From assembly GCF_016587355.1 (NCBI RefSeq), contig NZ_BNJF01000001.1:930001-994000 (forward strand): a DNA stretch of 64,000 bases, written 5' to 3'. The position numbers were made by a program, and so were the translations under genes. This document shows positions 26,613 to 34,994 of the stretch, in pieces. The notes beneath the pieces were generated by a model, which made no database searches, was not told the DNA's origin, and saw nothing but the letters and a program-made list of their open reading frames with translations. This DNA is from Ktedonospora formicarum (lineage in GTDB: Bacteria; Chloroflexota; Ktedonobacteria; Ktedonobacterales; Ktedonobacteraceae). Position 1 is the first letter of the stretch. Every line of letters begins with the position of its first letter.

Positions 26613-26823
26613 TGTGTGTTTCGCCTTCTTGAGCTTTCCCACTATCATACCTATTCCCAAAAAACCGTTGTTAAACGGCTCCTTCACCTATATCTATGAG
26701 CTTCATGCACAGCGTGTTATCGACTTATAGTGCAGACATCTAACAATCATATAGATTTATCATAGACTTCGTCGTGCTGAACTGCCTCTTCAGAGGAGCA
26801 TATTCATAAAGGAAGGATCGCAT

Positions 26824-28182
26824 ATGGTCTCTGAGCAGCGTTTATTCTCACCAGACTCTGAGCCTGTCCAATCTGGACATTTCACGCGCCGAGATTTCCT
26901 GGGGCGCGCGGCTGCTCTCGGTCTAGGGGCCACGGCTTTGGCTAGTATCCTCAGTTCATGCGGTACAACCGCTTTGGGAGCGGGAAAAACACACCTGACA
27001 TACTGGCATCTGTTGGGAGGTGGCGATGGCGAGCGCATGCTCGAAATGGTGCAGAAATATCAGCAGGCAAACCAGGACGTTGATCTGGAAGCAGTCACTC
27101 TCTCCTGGGGCACGCCATACTATACGAAACTTGCCATGGCGGCGGCTGGTGGTCGTCCCCCTGATGTAGCCATCTTACATATGTCACGTCTGCCTATGTA
27201 TGCAGGAAGTGGACTCCTGGAGCCATTTGATCTCTCAGCCCTCGCGAGCAATAACATTAGCCAGGAGAATTTTGTCGCGCCGGTCTGGCAGAAGGCACAC
27301 TATAACAATCAACTCTATGCGGTGCCACTGGATACGCACCCTCTGGTCATGTATTACAACATTGACGTCTGTCAGAAGGCTGGCCTACTAGATTCCACGG
27401 GAAAACTTCTCCCATTCCAGGGCGAAGACGATGTACTCAATGCCTTCAGGGAAGCCAAAAAAGCCTCTGGCAATCTGGGTATTTCTTTTCCTGTGGGTGA
27501 TCCATCAAGCTGTTGGCGTGTCTTCTGCGCTCTCTATGGGCAGCTTGACGGTCCATATTTCTCCGCCGATGGCAAAGACTTCATTCTCGATGAGGATAAA
27601 GCGACCAGGGTGCTCGACTTCTTGTTACGCATGAGCAAAGAGGTTGGTTCTACTACCGCAGACTATGCGGGCTCTGTAGCACTCTTCAGTAGTGGCAAAG
27701 CAGGCTTCCACTGGAACGGTGAGTGGGAGGTAACGACCTACCAGACCCAGAAGACTAATTTTGATATGACGCTCTATCCCAATATCTTTGGTGGGCAACA
27801 AACCTGGGCCGACTCTCACGCCCTCGTCCTGCCTCGTCAGAACGCTGTCGATTCCCAGCGCCGGGCGTTGAGTATCAAATTTATCAGCGAGCTCCTCAAG
27901 AATAGTCAGATCTGGGCACAAGGTGGGCATATTCCTACCTACCTGCCAGTCGCAACCAGCGGTGAGTATCAAAAGCTCACTCCACAATCCCATTACGCCG
28001 AGGAAGCGAAACATGTTGTCTACGATCCCTCCGTCTGGTTCGCGGGCGCGGCCTCCGAGATGGAGACCCAGGCAGGAGCAGCCTTCCAGGCTGTAATCGG
28101 AGGGCATCTGACTCCTAAACAGGGCGTCAAGCAGTTCCGCGATGCGATGATCAAACAGCTCAAAACGCCTACGCCTTTCTAG
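26824..28182 (+). CDS. Carbohydrate-binding protein of ABC importer (operon 2)
   Basis: A 452-residue family 1 solute-binding protein. A twin-arginine motif (FTRRDFLGRAAALGLGATAL) is followed by a lipobox-like LSSC, so Tat export and lipid anchoring are likely. Mature-domain features include LTYWHLLGGGDGERMLEMV, PDVAILHMSRL, YAVPLDTHPLVMYYNID and GKAGFHWNGEWE, typical of oligosaccharide-binding proteins. The ATG follows GGAAGGA. It heads an operon with two permeases under the divergent LacI regulator. The ligand is unknown. Confidence 0.93.
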   Translation: MVSEQRLFSPDSEPVQSGHFTRRDFLGRAAALGLGATALASILSSCGTTALGAGKTHLTYWHLLGGGDGERMLEMVQKYQQANQDVDLEAVTLSWGTPYYTKLAMAAAGGRPPDVAILHMSRLPMYAGSGLLEPFDLSALASNNISQENFVAPVWQKAHYNNQLYAVPLDTHPLVMYYNIDVCQKAGLLDSTGKLLPFQGEDDVLNAFREAKKASGNLGISFPVGDPSSCWRVFCALYGQLDGPYFSADGKDFILDEDKATRVLDFLLRMSKEVGSTTADYAGSVALFSSGKAGFHWNGEWEVTTYQTQKTNFDMTLYPNIFGGQQTWADSHALVLPRQNAVDSQRRALSIKFISELLKNSQIWAQGGHIPTYLPVATSGEYQKLTPQSHYAEEAKHVVYDPSVWFAGAASEMETQAGAAFQAVIGGHLTPKQGVKQFRDAMIKQLKTPTPF

Positions 28183-28209
28183 ACGAGCACCCTGTAGAGA
28201 GGACTTGTT

Positions 28210-29160
28210 ATGTCAGAAGTTATGCTTGAACAAAAATCAGCGCTCCACTCGCGGCAAGCTCAACAGGCCAGGACCCGAGCACGGTGGCGCAATGAGTTGA
28301 CTGGTTTCGCCTTTGTGCTGCCATTCTTACTTGCCTATGCGATATTTCTTATCTGGCCGGTGATTCTCGGCTTCCGTATGAGCTTCTTTAACTGGAGCCT
28401 GGCTGGCACCGGTACGGATACCTTCCTTGGCCTGAGCAATTACGTAGAGGCACTAGGCGACTCCAATCTTTGGGGCGCGCTGGGCAATACGCTCCTTTTC
28501 ACGATTATTAGTACGCCCATCCTGGTTATCCTTAGCCTGGTGCTAGCATTGCTCGCCAATATGGCGATTCCCGCGCGCTGGCTCTTCCGATTGGCCTTCT
28601 TCGCTCCCTATGTCTTGCCTGTCTCGGTCGTTATATTGATCTGGAACTGGCTCTATCAGCCAGGTTATGGCTTAATCAATAGCATGTTGACCACCTTCGG
28701 GCTGAAAGAAGTGGGTTGGCTAACCGATCCCAATGCGGCAATGATGTCCGTGGTCATTGTCACTATCTGGTGGACGGTTGGCTTTAACTTCCTGCTTTAC
28801 CTGGCTGGTTTGCAACAGATTCCTCAGGAAACCTACGAGGCTGCGTCTATCGATGGCGCGAACGCCTGGTCCAAATTCATTAGCATGACAATCCCTTTGT
28901 TGCGCAATACGACCGTAACGGTTGTCATTCTTCAGGTGATCTCCTCACTCCAACTCTTTGCGCAACCCTTCTTGTTAACAGGTGGTGGTCCTAACTTTGT
29001 GACGCGCCCCGTGCTGCAATATGTCTATGAGACAGCCTTCACGTCGTTCCGTATCGGCTTTGCGTCCGCGATGTCATACCTCTTCTTCCTGGTTGTGCTC
29101 ATCGTCACTATCGTTCAGTTTATTATCCTTTATCGTGGGGAGGCAAAGGGCAATGAGTAG
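28210..29160 (+). CDS. Carbohydrate ABC importer permease, MalF-like (operon 2)
   Basis: A 316-residue six-helix permease (LTGFAFVLPFLLAYAIFLIW as first helix) with the EAA loop TYEAASIDGANAWSKFISM and IPLLRNTT, then the GGGP motif (FLLTGGGPN) typical of MalF/UgpA proteins. The ATG at 28210 follows GAGAGGA, 27 bp after the binding-protein stop. Its last codons overlap the start of the next permease by 8 bp (ATGAGTAG), so the two subunits are translationally coupled. Confidence 0.94.
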   Translation: MSEVMLEQKSALHSRQAQQARTRARWRNELTGFAFVLPFLLAYAIFLIWPVILGFRMSFFNWSLAGTGTDTFLGLSNYVEALGDSNLWGALGNTLLFTIISTPILVILSLVLALLANMAIPARWLFRLAFFAPYVLPVSVVILIWNWLYQPGYGLINSMLTTFGLKEVGWLTDPNAAMMSVVIVTIWWTVGFNFLLYLAGLQQIPQETYEAASIDGANAWSKFISMTIPLLRNTTVTVVILQVISSLQLFAQPFLLTGGGPNFVTRPVLQYVYETAFTSFRIGFASAMSYLFFLVVLIVTIVQFIILYRGEAKGNE

Positions 29161-30025
29161 TCTCGCATCCAGCATATCCACATCCAGGCCAAAAACACCA
29201 GGGAAACGCCTTTCCATTTCGCGTGTGCTGGCTTTCATATTGCTCATTATTATGGCGGTCCTCTGGTTCATTCCTCTGCTCTGGGCTGTTGATACCTCCT
29301 TCAAGCCAGAGAGTGAGACCACCACAATTCCGGTCACCTGGCTTCCTACTCAATTTACAGGGGTAGCCTATCAGAGCGTTTTCAGTAGCGCCAACATCTT
29401 TCGCTGGTATCTCAATAGTGCTCTGACCTCGCTCGCGGTTACTGTGCTGGTCATTCTGCTGGCAAGCATGGCGGCTTTCGCGCTCTCTCGTATCCGCTTC
29501 CGCGCTAGCAAGCCGCTCTTCTGGATCATTCTGGCTGGCTTGATGGTTCCTGGTCAGATTCTGATTGTGCCCCTTTTCACCGAAATGCAGCAATTAAACA
29601 TGGTAAATACGTATTGGGGAATTATTCTGCCACAGATTGCTTCTCCTCTAGCGGTGTTTATCTTCAAACAGTTCTTTGATAGTATCCCTCAAGAGCTGGA
29701 AGAGGCTGCAATTGTGGATGGAGCGAGTCGCTTTCGGGTCTACTGGCAGATCTGGATGCCTCTGGCTCGCTCCGCTATCGCTGCTGTAGCCATTGTGACA
29801 TTCATCGGAGCCTGGAACAATTTCATCTGGCCCTTTATTGTCGCCACAGGCGTTGATATGATGACACTTCCAGTTGGACTCTCAACCGTTCAGAGCTCTT
29901 ATGGTGTTCGCTACGCCCAGGTTATGGCCTCAGCCATCGCAGGTGGGCTACCTGTCCTGATCGTGTTCCTGTTCTTCCAGCGCCAGATTATTCAAGGTGT
30001 AGCTGGAACAGGCCTCAAAGGCTAG
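29153..30025 (+). CDS. Carbohydrate ABC importer permease, MalG-like (operon 2)
   Basis: A 290-residue permease with first helix VLAFILLIIMAVLWFIPLLW, the MalG-family DTSFKPESE motif after it, the EAA loop LEEAAIVDGASRFRVYWQI and MPLARSAI, and a C-terminal FFQRQIIQGVAGTGLKG. The frame is open further upstream to 29021, but the ATG at 29153 overlaps the previous stop, follows GGGGAGG and gives the normal family length. A hairpin ends the operon 22 bp later. No ATPase gene is present. Confidence 0.93.
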   Translation: MSSLASSISTSRPKTPGKRLSISRVLAFILLIIMAVLWFIPLLWAVDTSFKPESETTTIPVTWLPTQFTGVAYQSVFSSANIFRWYLNSALTSLAVTVLVILLASMAAFALSRIRFRASKPLFWIILAGLMVPGQILIVPLFTEMQQLNMVNTYWGIILPQIASPLAVFIFKQFFDSIPQELEEAAIVDGASRFRVYWQIWMPLARSAIAAVAIVTFIGAWNNFIWPFIVATGVDMMTLPVGLSTVQSSYGVRYAQVMASAIAGGLPVLIVFLFFQRQIIQGVAGTGLKG

Positions 30026-30046
30026 GCTCCTCTACCATCTCATAGA

Positions 30047-30097
30047 GAACAAGTAGCGCTCCTACGGTTTCGTAAGCCATAGGAGCGCTACTTGTTC
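30047..30097 (+). terminator. Terminator of importer operon 2
   Basis: An 18-bp perfect stem (gaacaagtagcgctccta 30047-30064, complement 30080-30097) with a partly paired 15-nt loop lies 22 bp past the last permease stop. Confidence 0.8.
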
Positions 30098-30411
30098 AAT
30101 CGCCATGAAAGATAGTACCATCAATCATCCCACTTTCATCCCCTCAGCAAGACCCCATAACATAATATTCAGATACATTTTCATATAAAAAATGCATTTA
30201 GCACATAGGTTTCTGTGAAGTTGAAGCGTGAAAACACGTAATGTAACTGACAATAAGAAGTATATTGATGGGAACAAATAGCGCATCTTTGACGTCATCA
30301 TCTTAGTAAGGCTCAAATTCATCAACGTGACCACGCTTTTACGGTCGTTGGAGACCTTTAGATGGTTGTCTACACATACTGTTGTTATTTATAGGCACAG
30401 GAGGCGCACCT
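30098..30411. other. Non-coding gap before the DUF4349 gene
   Basis: An AT-rich stretch that presumably holds the promoter of the lipoprotein gene. A good ribosome-binding site (AGGAGG) stands just before 30412. No gene, repeat or strong promoter was recognised. Confidence 0.4.
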
Positions 30412-31554
30412 ATGAAGGGTCAGAGATATCAGTCTCGCGTCAAATGGATCGCTATTTCTATCGGATTGCTCTTACTGCTTACCCTACTTGCCAGTTGCGG
30501 CGGAGCAACATCTTCGGGAACATCCAGCAGCGAGTTTGCATCGACAAGCAAGAATAGCGCTAGCGACACCTCGTCACAAAACCAGAAGTCAGCAAACGGC
30601 ACCTCGCAAACGAATACCAACTACACGCCGCAGTACCTTATCAAACAACTGGCCGTTACAATGGAGGCCAAAGAGACCACAAACATCGCTAACGATCTTC
30701 AGAACTGGATCACGCACACCGACCCACAATCTACCTCATCGGGCATGCAATATCAACTGGTTGGCAATGCTTACAACATTACGATGACCTTCTCTGTTCA
30801 ATCCAGTTTATATACCGCCATTCGTGGCTATCTGGTCGATTACCCCAGCAAGCATGATGGACGCCTGCTCAGCCTCAATGAAACCGTCAAGAACGCGACC
30901 AACGATTACATTGATACACAATCGCGTCTCAAGAACTTACGCACAGAGCAGCAGCGCTTGCAAGATCTTATGAAGAATGCACAGTCGATGTCAGATCTCC
31001 TGAGCATTGAGTCCAAACTTTCCGAGGTTGAAGGCCAGATTGAGCAGGCAGAGGGCACGCTAAAGTCGCTCGACGATCAAACAACCTTCTATCCAGTCAC
31101 CATTACCATTCAACCGCCATACGATGGTTCAACGGCAATCACAGAACCCAGCAACACCTGGAATATAGGGCAGATTACACACGATGCCCTCCAGGCTTCG
31201 TTACACTTCTTCCAATTTCTGGTGTCCATTCTCATCTGGCTACTGGCCTTCAGCGTCTATATTATCCCCGCCGCCATCCTAATCTGGCTCGTCAGACGTT
31301 GGCGCAAGCAGCATCGATCTCAGCCATTCCTAGCCTCTAGTCCGATGAAAACACCCCAGAGAGCAACCATACCTTACCCAGATCATACCGCCAGCCAGTC
31401 ACCAATGGTTGCGGAGGTCAATTCTCAGGATGATGTTACCAACGAGGAAACAGCACAACCAGCGCTGAGTGAGGAATCAGAGAGAGAATCTATTGAAGAA
31501 GCCGCCTCGCCAAAGGATGAGCGACCTCTCACAACTGGTTCACATAGATCCTGA
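30412..31554 (+). CDS. DUF4349-domain lipoprotein
   Basis: A 380-residue envelope protein: an N-terminal signal with lipobox (LLLTLLASC, then GG), a Ser/Thr/Gln-rich linker to about 80, and a DUF4349 domain. The domain runs from YLIKQLAVTMEAKETTNIAN through a coiled coil (TQSRLKNLRTEQQRLQDLM, SIESKLSEVEGQIEQAEGTL) to TFYPVTITIQP. A membrane helix follows (FLVSILIWLLAFSVYIIPAA) and then a long charged cytoplasmic tail. The start at 30412 was chosen for AGGAGG six bases upstream; an ATG at 30382 is in frame but lacks one. The function of DUF4349 is unknown. It stands alone. Confidence 0.83.
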   Translation: MKGQRYQSRVKWIAISIGLLLLLTLLASCGGATSSGTSSSEFASTSKNSASDTSSQNQKSANGTSQTNTNYTPQYLIKQLAVTMEAKETTNIANDLQNWITHTDPQSTSSGMQYQLVGNAYNITMTFSVQSSLYTAIRGYLVDYPSKHDGRLLSLNETVKNATNDYIDTQSRLKNLRTEQQRLQDLMKNAQSMSDLLSIESKLSEVEGQIEQAEGTLKSLDDQTTFYPVTITIQPPYDGSTAITEPSNTWNIGQITHDALQASLHFFQFLVSILIWLLAFSVYIIPAAILIWLVRRWRKQHRSQPFLASSPMKTPQRATIPYPDHTASQSPMVAEVNSQDDVTNEETAQPALSEESERESIEEAASPKDERPLTTGSHRS

Positions 31555-31570
31555 GCATCTTCACGCATGA

Positions 31571-31611
31571 TGGGTCTCGCGCTACCGGCATGTATGCTAG
31601 CGCGAGACCCA
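31571..31611. terminator. Bidirectional hairpin between DUF4349 and PadR genes
   Basis: A 14-bp perfect stem (tgggtctcgcgcta 31571-31584, complement 31598-31611) sits between two convergent genes and abuts the PadR stop. Confidence 0.75.
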
Positions 31612-31612
31612 C

Positions 31613-32203
31613 TTATTGCAGTTTGCAAGTTACTTCTTGTTGAGTAAGATACGCCTGAGCTTGATCTATCATCCAGCGGCACCAGTCCACATATTCACGC
31701 TCATAGCCAATCCCTTTGCGGAGCGTCGCGTAATTGCCAAATAATGGTGAAGCGAACGTCAGGGAGGAAGATTTTTCTCGCTCTATGAGCGCATAGTCAC
31801 GTTCATATTGCTCCAGGCGCTCGATATGCAATCGCAGATGCGCTTGAAACAGATCAATCGCCTTGCGAGGATCAGTCATCCAGATCGCGTATGCCTTCAG
31901 CACAATTTCACTCCGGTCCGGCCCTATCTCTGTTGGTTTCGTCAACCAATCTCGCAAGTTCTCGTAGCCGGCCTGAGTAATTGTATACCTCTTCTTATGA
32001 GGGCGCTCTACCTGTTCAATTACCTCATGCGTCACATACCCTAGCTCTTCTAAGCGAGCCAGTTCGGGATAAATCTGGCTGTGACGGGCGTGCCAGAAGT
32101 AACTAATAGGTTTCTTCATACGCTGTGCCAGATCGTAGCCAGAAAGCGGTTCAGAGGCAAGCAACGATAACAGAGCGTAGCCAAGTATGGTCATCCGAGG
32201 CAC
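31613..32203 (-). CDS. PadR-family transcriptional regulator
   Basis: A 196-residue regulator with the PadR winged helix at the N-terminus (ILGYALLSLLASEPLSGYDL, FWHARHSQIYPELARLEELG, KKRYTITQAGYENLRDWL) and a helical C-terminal dimerisation region with ligand-pocket character (VirF-type C-terminal half). The start is GTG at 32203 after GAGGG. It is 15 bp downstream of a gene of unknown function on the same strand, so they form an operon. PadR proteins usually repress stress or exporter genes; no target is evident. Confidence 0.92.
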   Translation of the reverse strand: MPRMTILGYALLSLLASEPLSGYDLAQRMKKPISYFWHARHSQIYPELARLEELGYVTHEVIEQVERPHKKRYTITQAGYENLRDWLTKPTEIGPDRSEIVLKAYAIWMTDPRKAIDLFQAHLRLHIERLEQYERDYALIEREKSSSLTFASPLFGNYATLRKGIGYEREYVDWCRWMIDQAQAYLTQQEVTCKLQ

Positions 32204-32218
32204 CTTCAGCCCTCTTCT

Positions 32219-32779
32219 CTATTGCTCTAAGGTATCGAGCAGCATATGAATAAAACCAACGCTCACGGCAAGCCAATCGAACGACCTTGTCCAGTCGACC
32301 CACTCCTGCTGAGTCGGCCAGCCCGGTCGATAGCGGGCTCGCATCTCGCGAGGCATCACGATGGCCCATTTACTTCCCTCTCCCAACCCTCCCGGCGTGA
32401 TGCGAACGCTAATATTAAATACCGTTTCCTGTGGGAGATGCAACTTCCAGTCAGGCATGCTCTTGAGCAGAGGTTCATGCTTCCAGGCGCTAAATAAGGC
32501 GGGTTGTGACTCCTGCTCATCACTCCTGACCTCACGTAACGCCATCACCTGCGCGACAACCGCTGAACGCTCCCACTCAGGAAAGCGTAACCAGACGCTA
32601 TAGCGATACTCATCCAGGCCCATCGCTGAGACAAAGGCGGCGTGATCGCCACGCTCATACTGTCTCTGGGTCTCACTTTGCCAGAGACGCACCATGGCGT
32701 CGAGGCGCTTACGTTTCTCTTGCTCACTCGCCTGCGCCAGGGAGCCGCTATTGGGAGGATACTGCGCGGAAGAGACCAT
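32219..32779 (-). CDS. Uncharacterised protein, co-transcribed with PadR
   Basis: A 186-residue soluble protein that I do not recognise. It is rich in Trp (MVRLWQSETQRQYERGDHAAF, WLRFPEWERSAVV, WTRSFDWLAVSVGF) and has no signal peptide or membrane span. The start was set at the ATG at 32779, where GAGAGGA has proper spacing, rather than the ATG at 32785 that abuts it. It is the first gene of a two-gene operon with padR, so it may be functionally tied to the regulator. No enzymatic motif is visible. Confidence 0.68.
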   Translation of the reverse strand: MVSSAQYPPNSGSLAQASEQEKRKRLDAMVRLWQSETQRQYERGDHAAFVSAMGLDEYRYSVWLRFPEWERSAVVAQVMALREVRSDEQESQPALFSAWKHEPLLKSMPDWKLHLPQETVFNISVRITPGGLGEGSKWAIVMPREMRARYRPGWPTQQEWVDWTRSFDWLAVSVGFIHMLLDTLEQ

Positions 32780-32856
32780 AACCATTCCTCTCTTCTATGG
32801 AGAAGCCATTTACTGAGCCCATAAGTTCCTCGCGAACCGAGGCGCTTACCAGTAAA

Positions 32857-33806
32857 CTATATACCACAAGCAAGCGCGGTTGGGAAATAATTCACCAGCC
32901 AATCTCGTAGATCCGATGTCAGAGCCGCCGTAAATGTCATTTCCTGGTTGTCGGGATAGCGGCACAGTGTCAAGCTATAGGCATGCAAGAACTGGCGACC
33001 AAGCGCCAGATCAAAGGGCTGAGACTCACGATAGACAGGATCACCAACTATTGCCTGCCCCAGAGCCGCCAGGTGTGCCCTGATCTGATGCGTACGTCCC
33101 GTAATGGGATGGACCTCAAGTAGGGAATACGCCCCTTCGTGCCCAAGCGCACGTATCAAGGTGGTTGCCTCCTGCCCCCCTCAATCACCACACAACGGCG
33201 GCGATCATCAGGATCACGCCAGAGCGGACCATCGATAAGCAGTTCCTCACCTACAGCCAACTCCCTTACATAAGAAGATGAGCGCGTTTCCACTTCCTCA
33301 CCGCTTTGTGGCTTCGTGATGCGCAAGGGAACACGTGGGCTCGCCCATGCGGGAGCGCCCGGAGCGACAACAGCCAGATAACGTTTTATAATAGTATGCG
33401 CGTAGAATTGGCGAACCAGGTGCCGTCGCGAGCGCTCTGTGCGCGCCAGAGCCACAACGCCGGATGTGTCCTTATCCAGGCGATGTAGCAAGCAAGGGCG
33501 AGGTAAGAGCCCTTCTTCTTTTAAGAAAATCTCCCGGCGGCGCTCACGCAACATCGCCTGCACCTCCGGCGGAGCCTTGCTCCAGGCAGGCTCATCGGGC
33601 AAATCGTCAGGCGGGCTCCAATTGTCAGGTCCCTGCGCTTCAAGATAGCGCAAGAGAGCATCCCACATTGTGCCATCCGCATGTTTATACGTAGGATGAA
33701 TCACCATGCCCGCCGGTTTGTTGACGATAAGTGTATGATGATCTTGATAAAGGATCGCAATGTCCACGTCTTCCATGCCAGGCAGTATAGAGGGTAGAGG
33801 TTGCAA
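32857..33806 (-). pseudogene. RluA-type 23S/tRNA pseudouridine synthase, frameshifted
   Basis: Two adjoining frames together form one RluA-family enzyme. The first (33806 to 33156) has LIVNKPAGMVIHP and the catalytic HRLDKDTSGV loop with Asp. The second (33159 to 32857) has YSLLEVHPITGRTHQIRAHL and GQAIVGDPVY. The break lies at a run of six C (33175-33180); one more base would rejoin the frames as IEGGQEATTLIRALGHEG. RluA enzymes isomerise uridine to pseudouridine in rRNA or tRNA. The motifs are all intact, so this is either a very recent mutation or a homopolymer sequencing error. The start is TTG at 33806 with AAAGGA upstream. Confidence 0.85.
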
Positions 33807-34010
33807 GCGTCAATATCCTTTCAAATTAGTGGTAGTAACTATTCATAATTCCCACTTCTGGCGCTGCATCGTCCCTGGCAGAGAGAGGCAGAGTGGTCGC
33901 GATGGCATTTCTCTACTACGGTATTTGCCGCGAAGCGCAAGAATGGTAGAATGGTAAGAAATATTTGCTTAAGGAGCACTTCTACAGGCAGGTAAAAGAG
34001 GTTTTTTTGA

Positions 34011-34994
34011 ATGTCGCACATCCACTACTATGCCCAGCCAGCACTACGAGATCCCCTGATCATCGCCGCCTTCCAGGGTTGGAATGACGCCGCCGAAGCC
34101 ACGACTAACGCGGTCCAGTTTCTCGTTGACCGCTGGTCACCAGCAAAGATCGCCGAAATAGATAGCGAAGACTTCTTTATCTTTACAGAAACGCGGCCCC
34201 ACGTCAAGTTTAGCGACGAGGATAAACGCTCAATAGTCTGGCCCTCCAATGAGTTTTTCGCCTATAATACACCTGATTTGGAACGCGATATCATCCTATT
34301 TCTCGGAACAGAGCCCCAATTAAAATGGCAAACGTTCAGTCAATCTTTCCTTAAGGTCTGCAAATACTTCCGGGCCTCAGATGTCATTTTATTCGGGTCA
34401 ATGCTCTCCGATGTGCCGCACTCTCTTTCTGTTCCCATTACCGGGACATCATATGACCCGGAAGCGCTGCGACGCCTGGAAGAGATGAATCTACCTGCTT
34501 CTGGATATGAGGGTCCAACCGGGATTCTCAGTGTGCTCCTTGAAGACTGTAATCGAGCACAAATTCCCACGACGATGTTCTGGGCTGCCGCTCCACACTA
34601 CCTGGCGACAACCCCCAATGTCATGATCTCATCAGCGCTACTTACGACACTCAATACCTATTTATCCCTTGAACTTGACTTACAAGAGATTCAAGCGCAA
34701 GCGCTACGCTTCAGCGCGCGAATCGACGCGATGGTCGCTCGCGATCCCGAGGCCAGCGAGTATGTTCGTCAGCTCGAAGAACAAATGGATGAAATAGAGA
34801 ACGAGATCGAGATCGAAGTTGAACTGGAGGATGAAGAGGATGAAGAGGATGAAGAGGCTTCGGTCCTCGAAGATTATGCATCTCTTCCACTCCCAGGCGC
34901 AGATGTTTTAATTCAGGATATTGAGGCTATGCTGCGTATGGAACGGGAGCACCTTCCCTATTACTCTGAAGACGATGAGAAGGATACCGAATGA
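34011..34994 (+). CDS. PAC2-family protein
   Basis: A 327-residue protein with the PAC2 fold (PF09754): PLIIAAFQGWNDAAEATTNAV at the N-terminus, DSEDFFIFTETRP, DIILFLGTEPQLKWQTF, VILFGSMLSDVPHS and YEGPTGILSVLLEDC. PAC2 proteins are related to proteasome-assembly chaperones, but their bacterial role is unknown. Residues about 260-285 form an extremely acidic low-complexity stretch (EIEIEVELEDEEDEEDEE). The ATG at 34011 follows AGAGG. The stop overlaps the next gene by 4 bp (ATGA), so the two are translationally coupled. Confidence 0.88.
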   Translation: MSHIHYYAQPALRDPLIIAAFQGWNDAAEATTNAVQFLVDRWSPAKIAEIDSEDFFIFTETRPHVKFSDEDKRSIVWPSNEFFAYNTPDLERDIILFLGTEPQLKWQTFSQSFLKVCKYFRASDVILFGSMLSDVPHSLSVPITGTSYDPEALRRLEEMNLPASGYEGPTGILSVLLEDCNRAQIPTTMFWAAAPHYLATTPNVMISSALLTTLNTYLSLELDLQEIQAQALRFSARIDAMVARDPEASEYVRQLEEQMDEIENEIEIEVELEDEEDEEDEEASVLEDYASLPLPGADVLIQDIEAMLRMEREHLPYYSEDDEKDTE

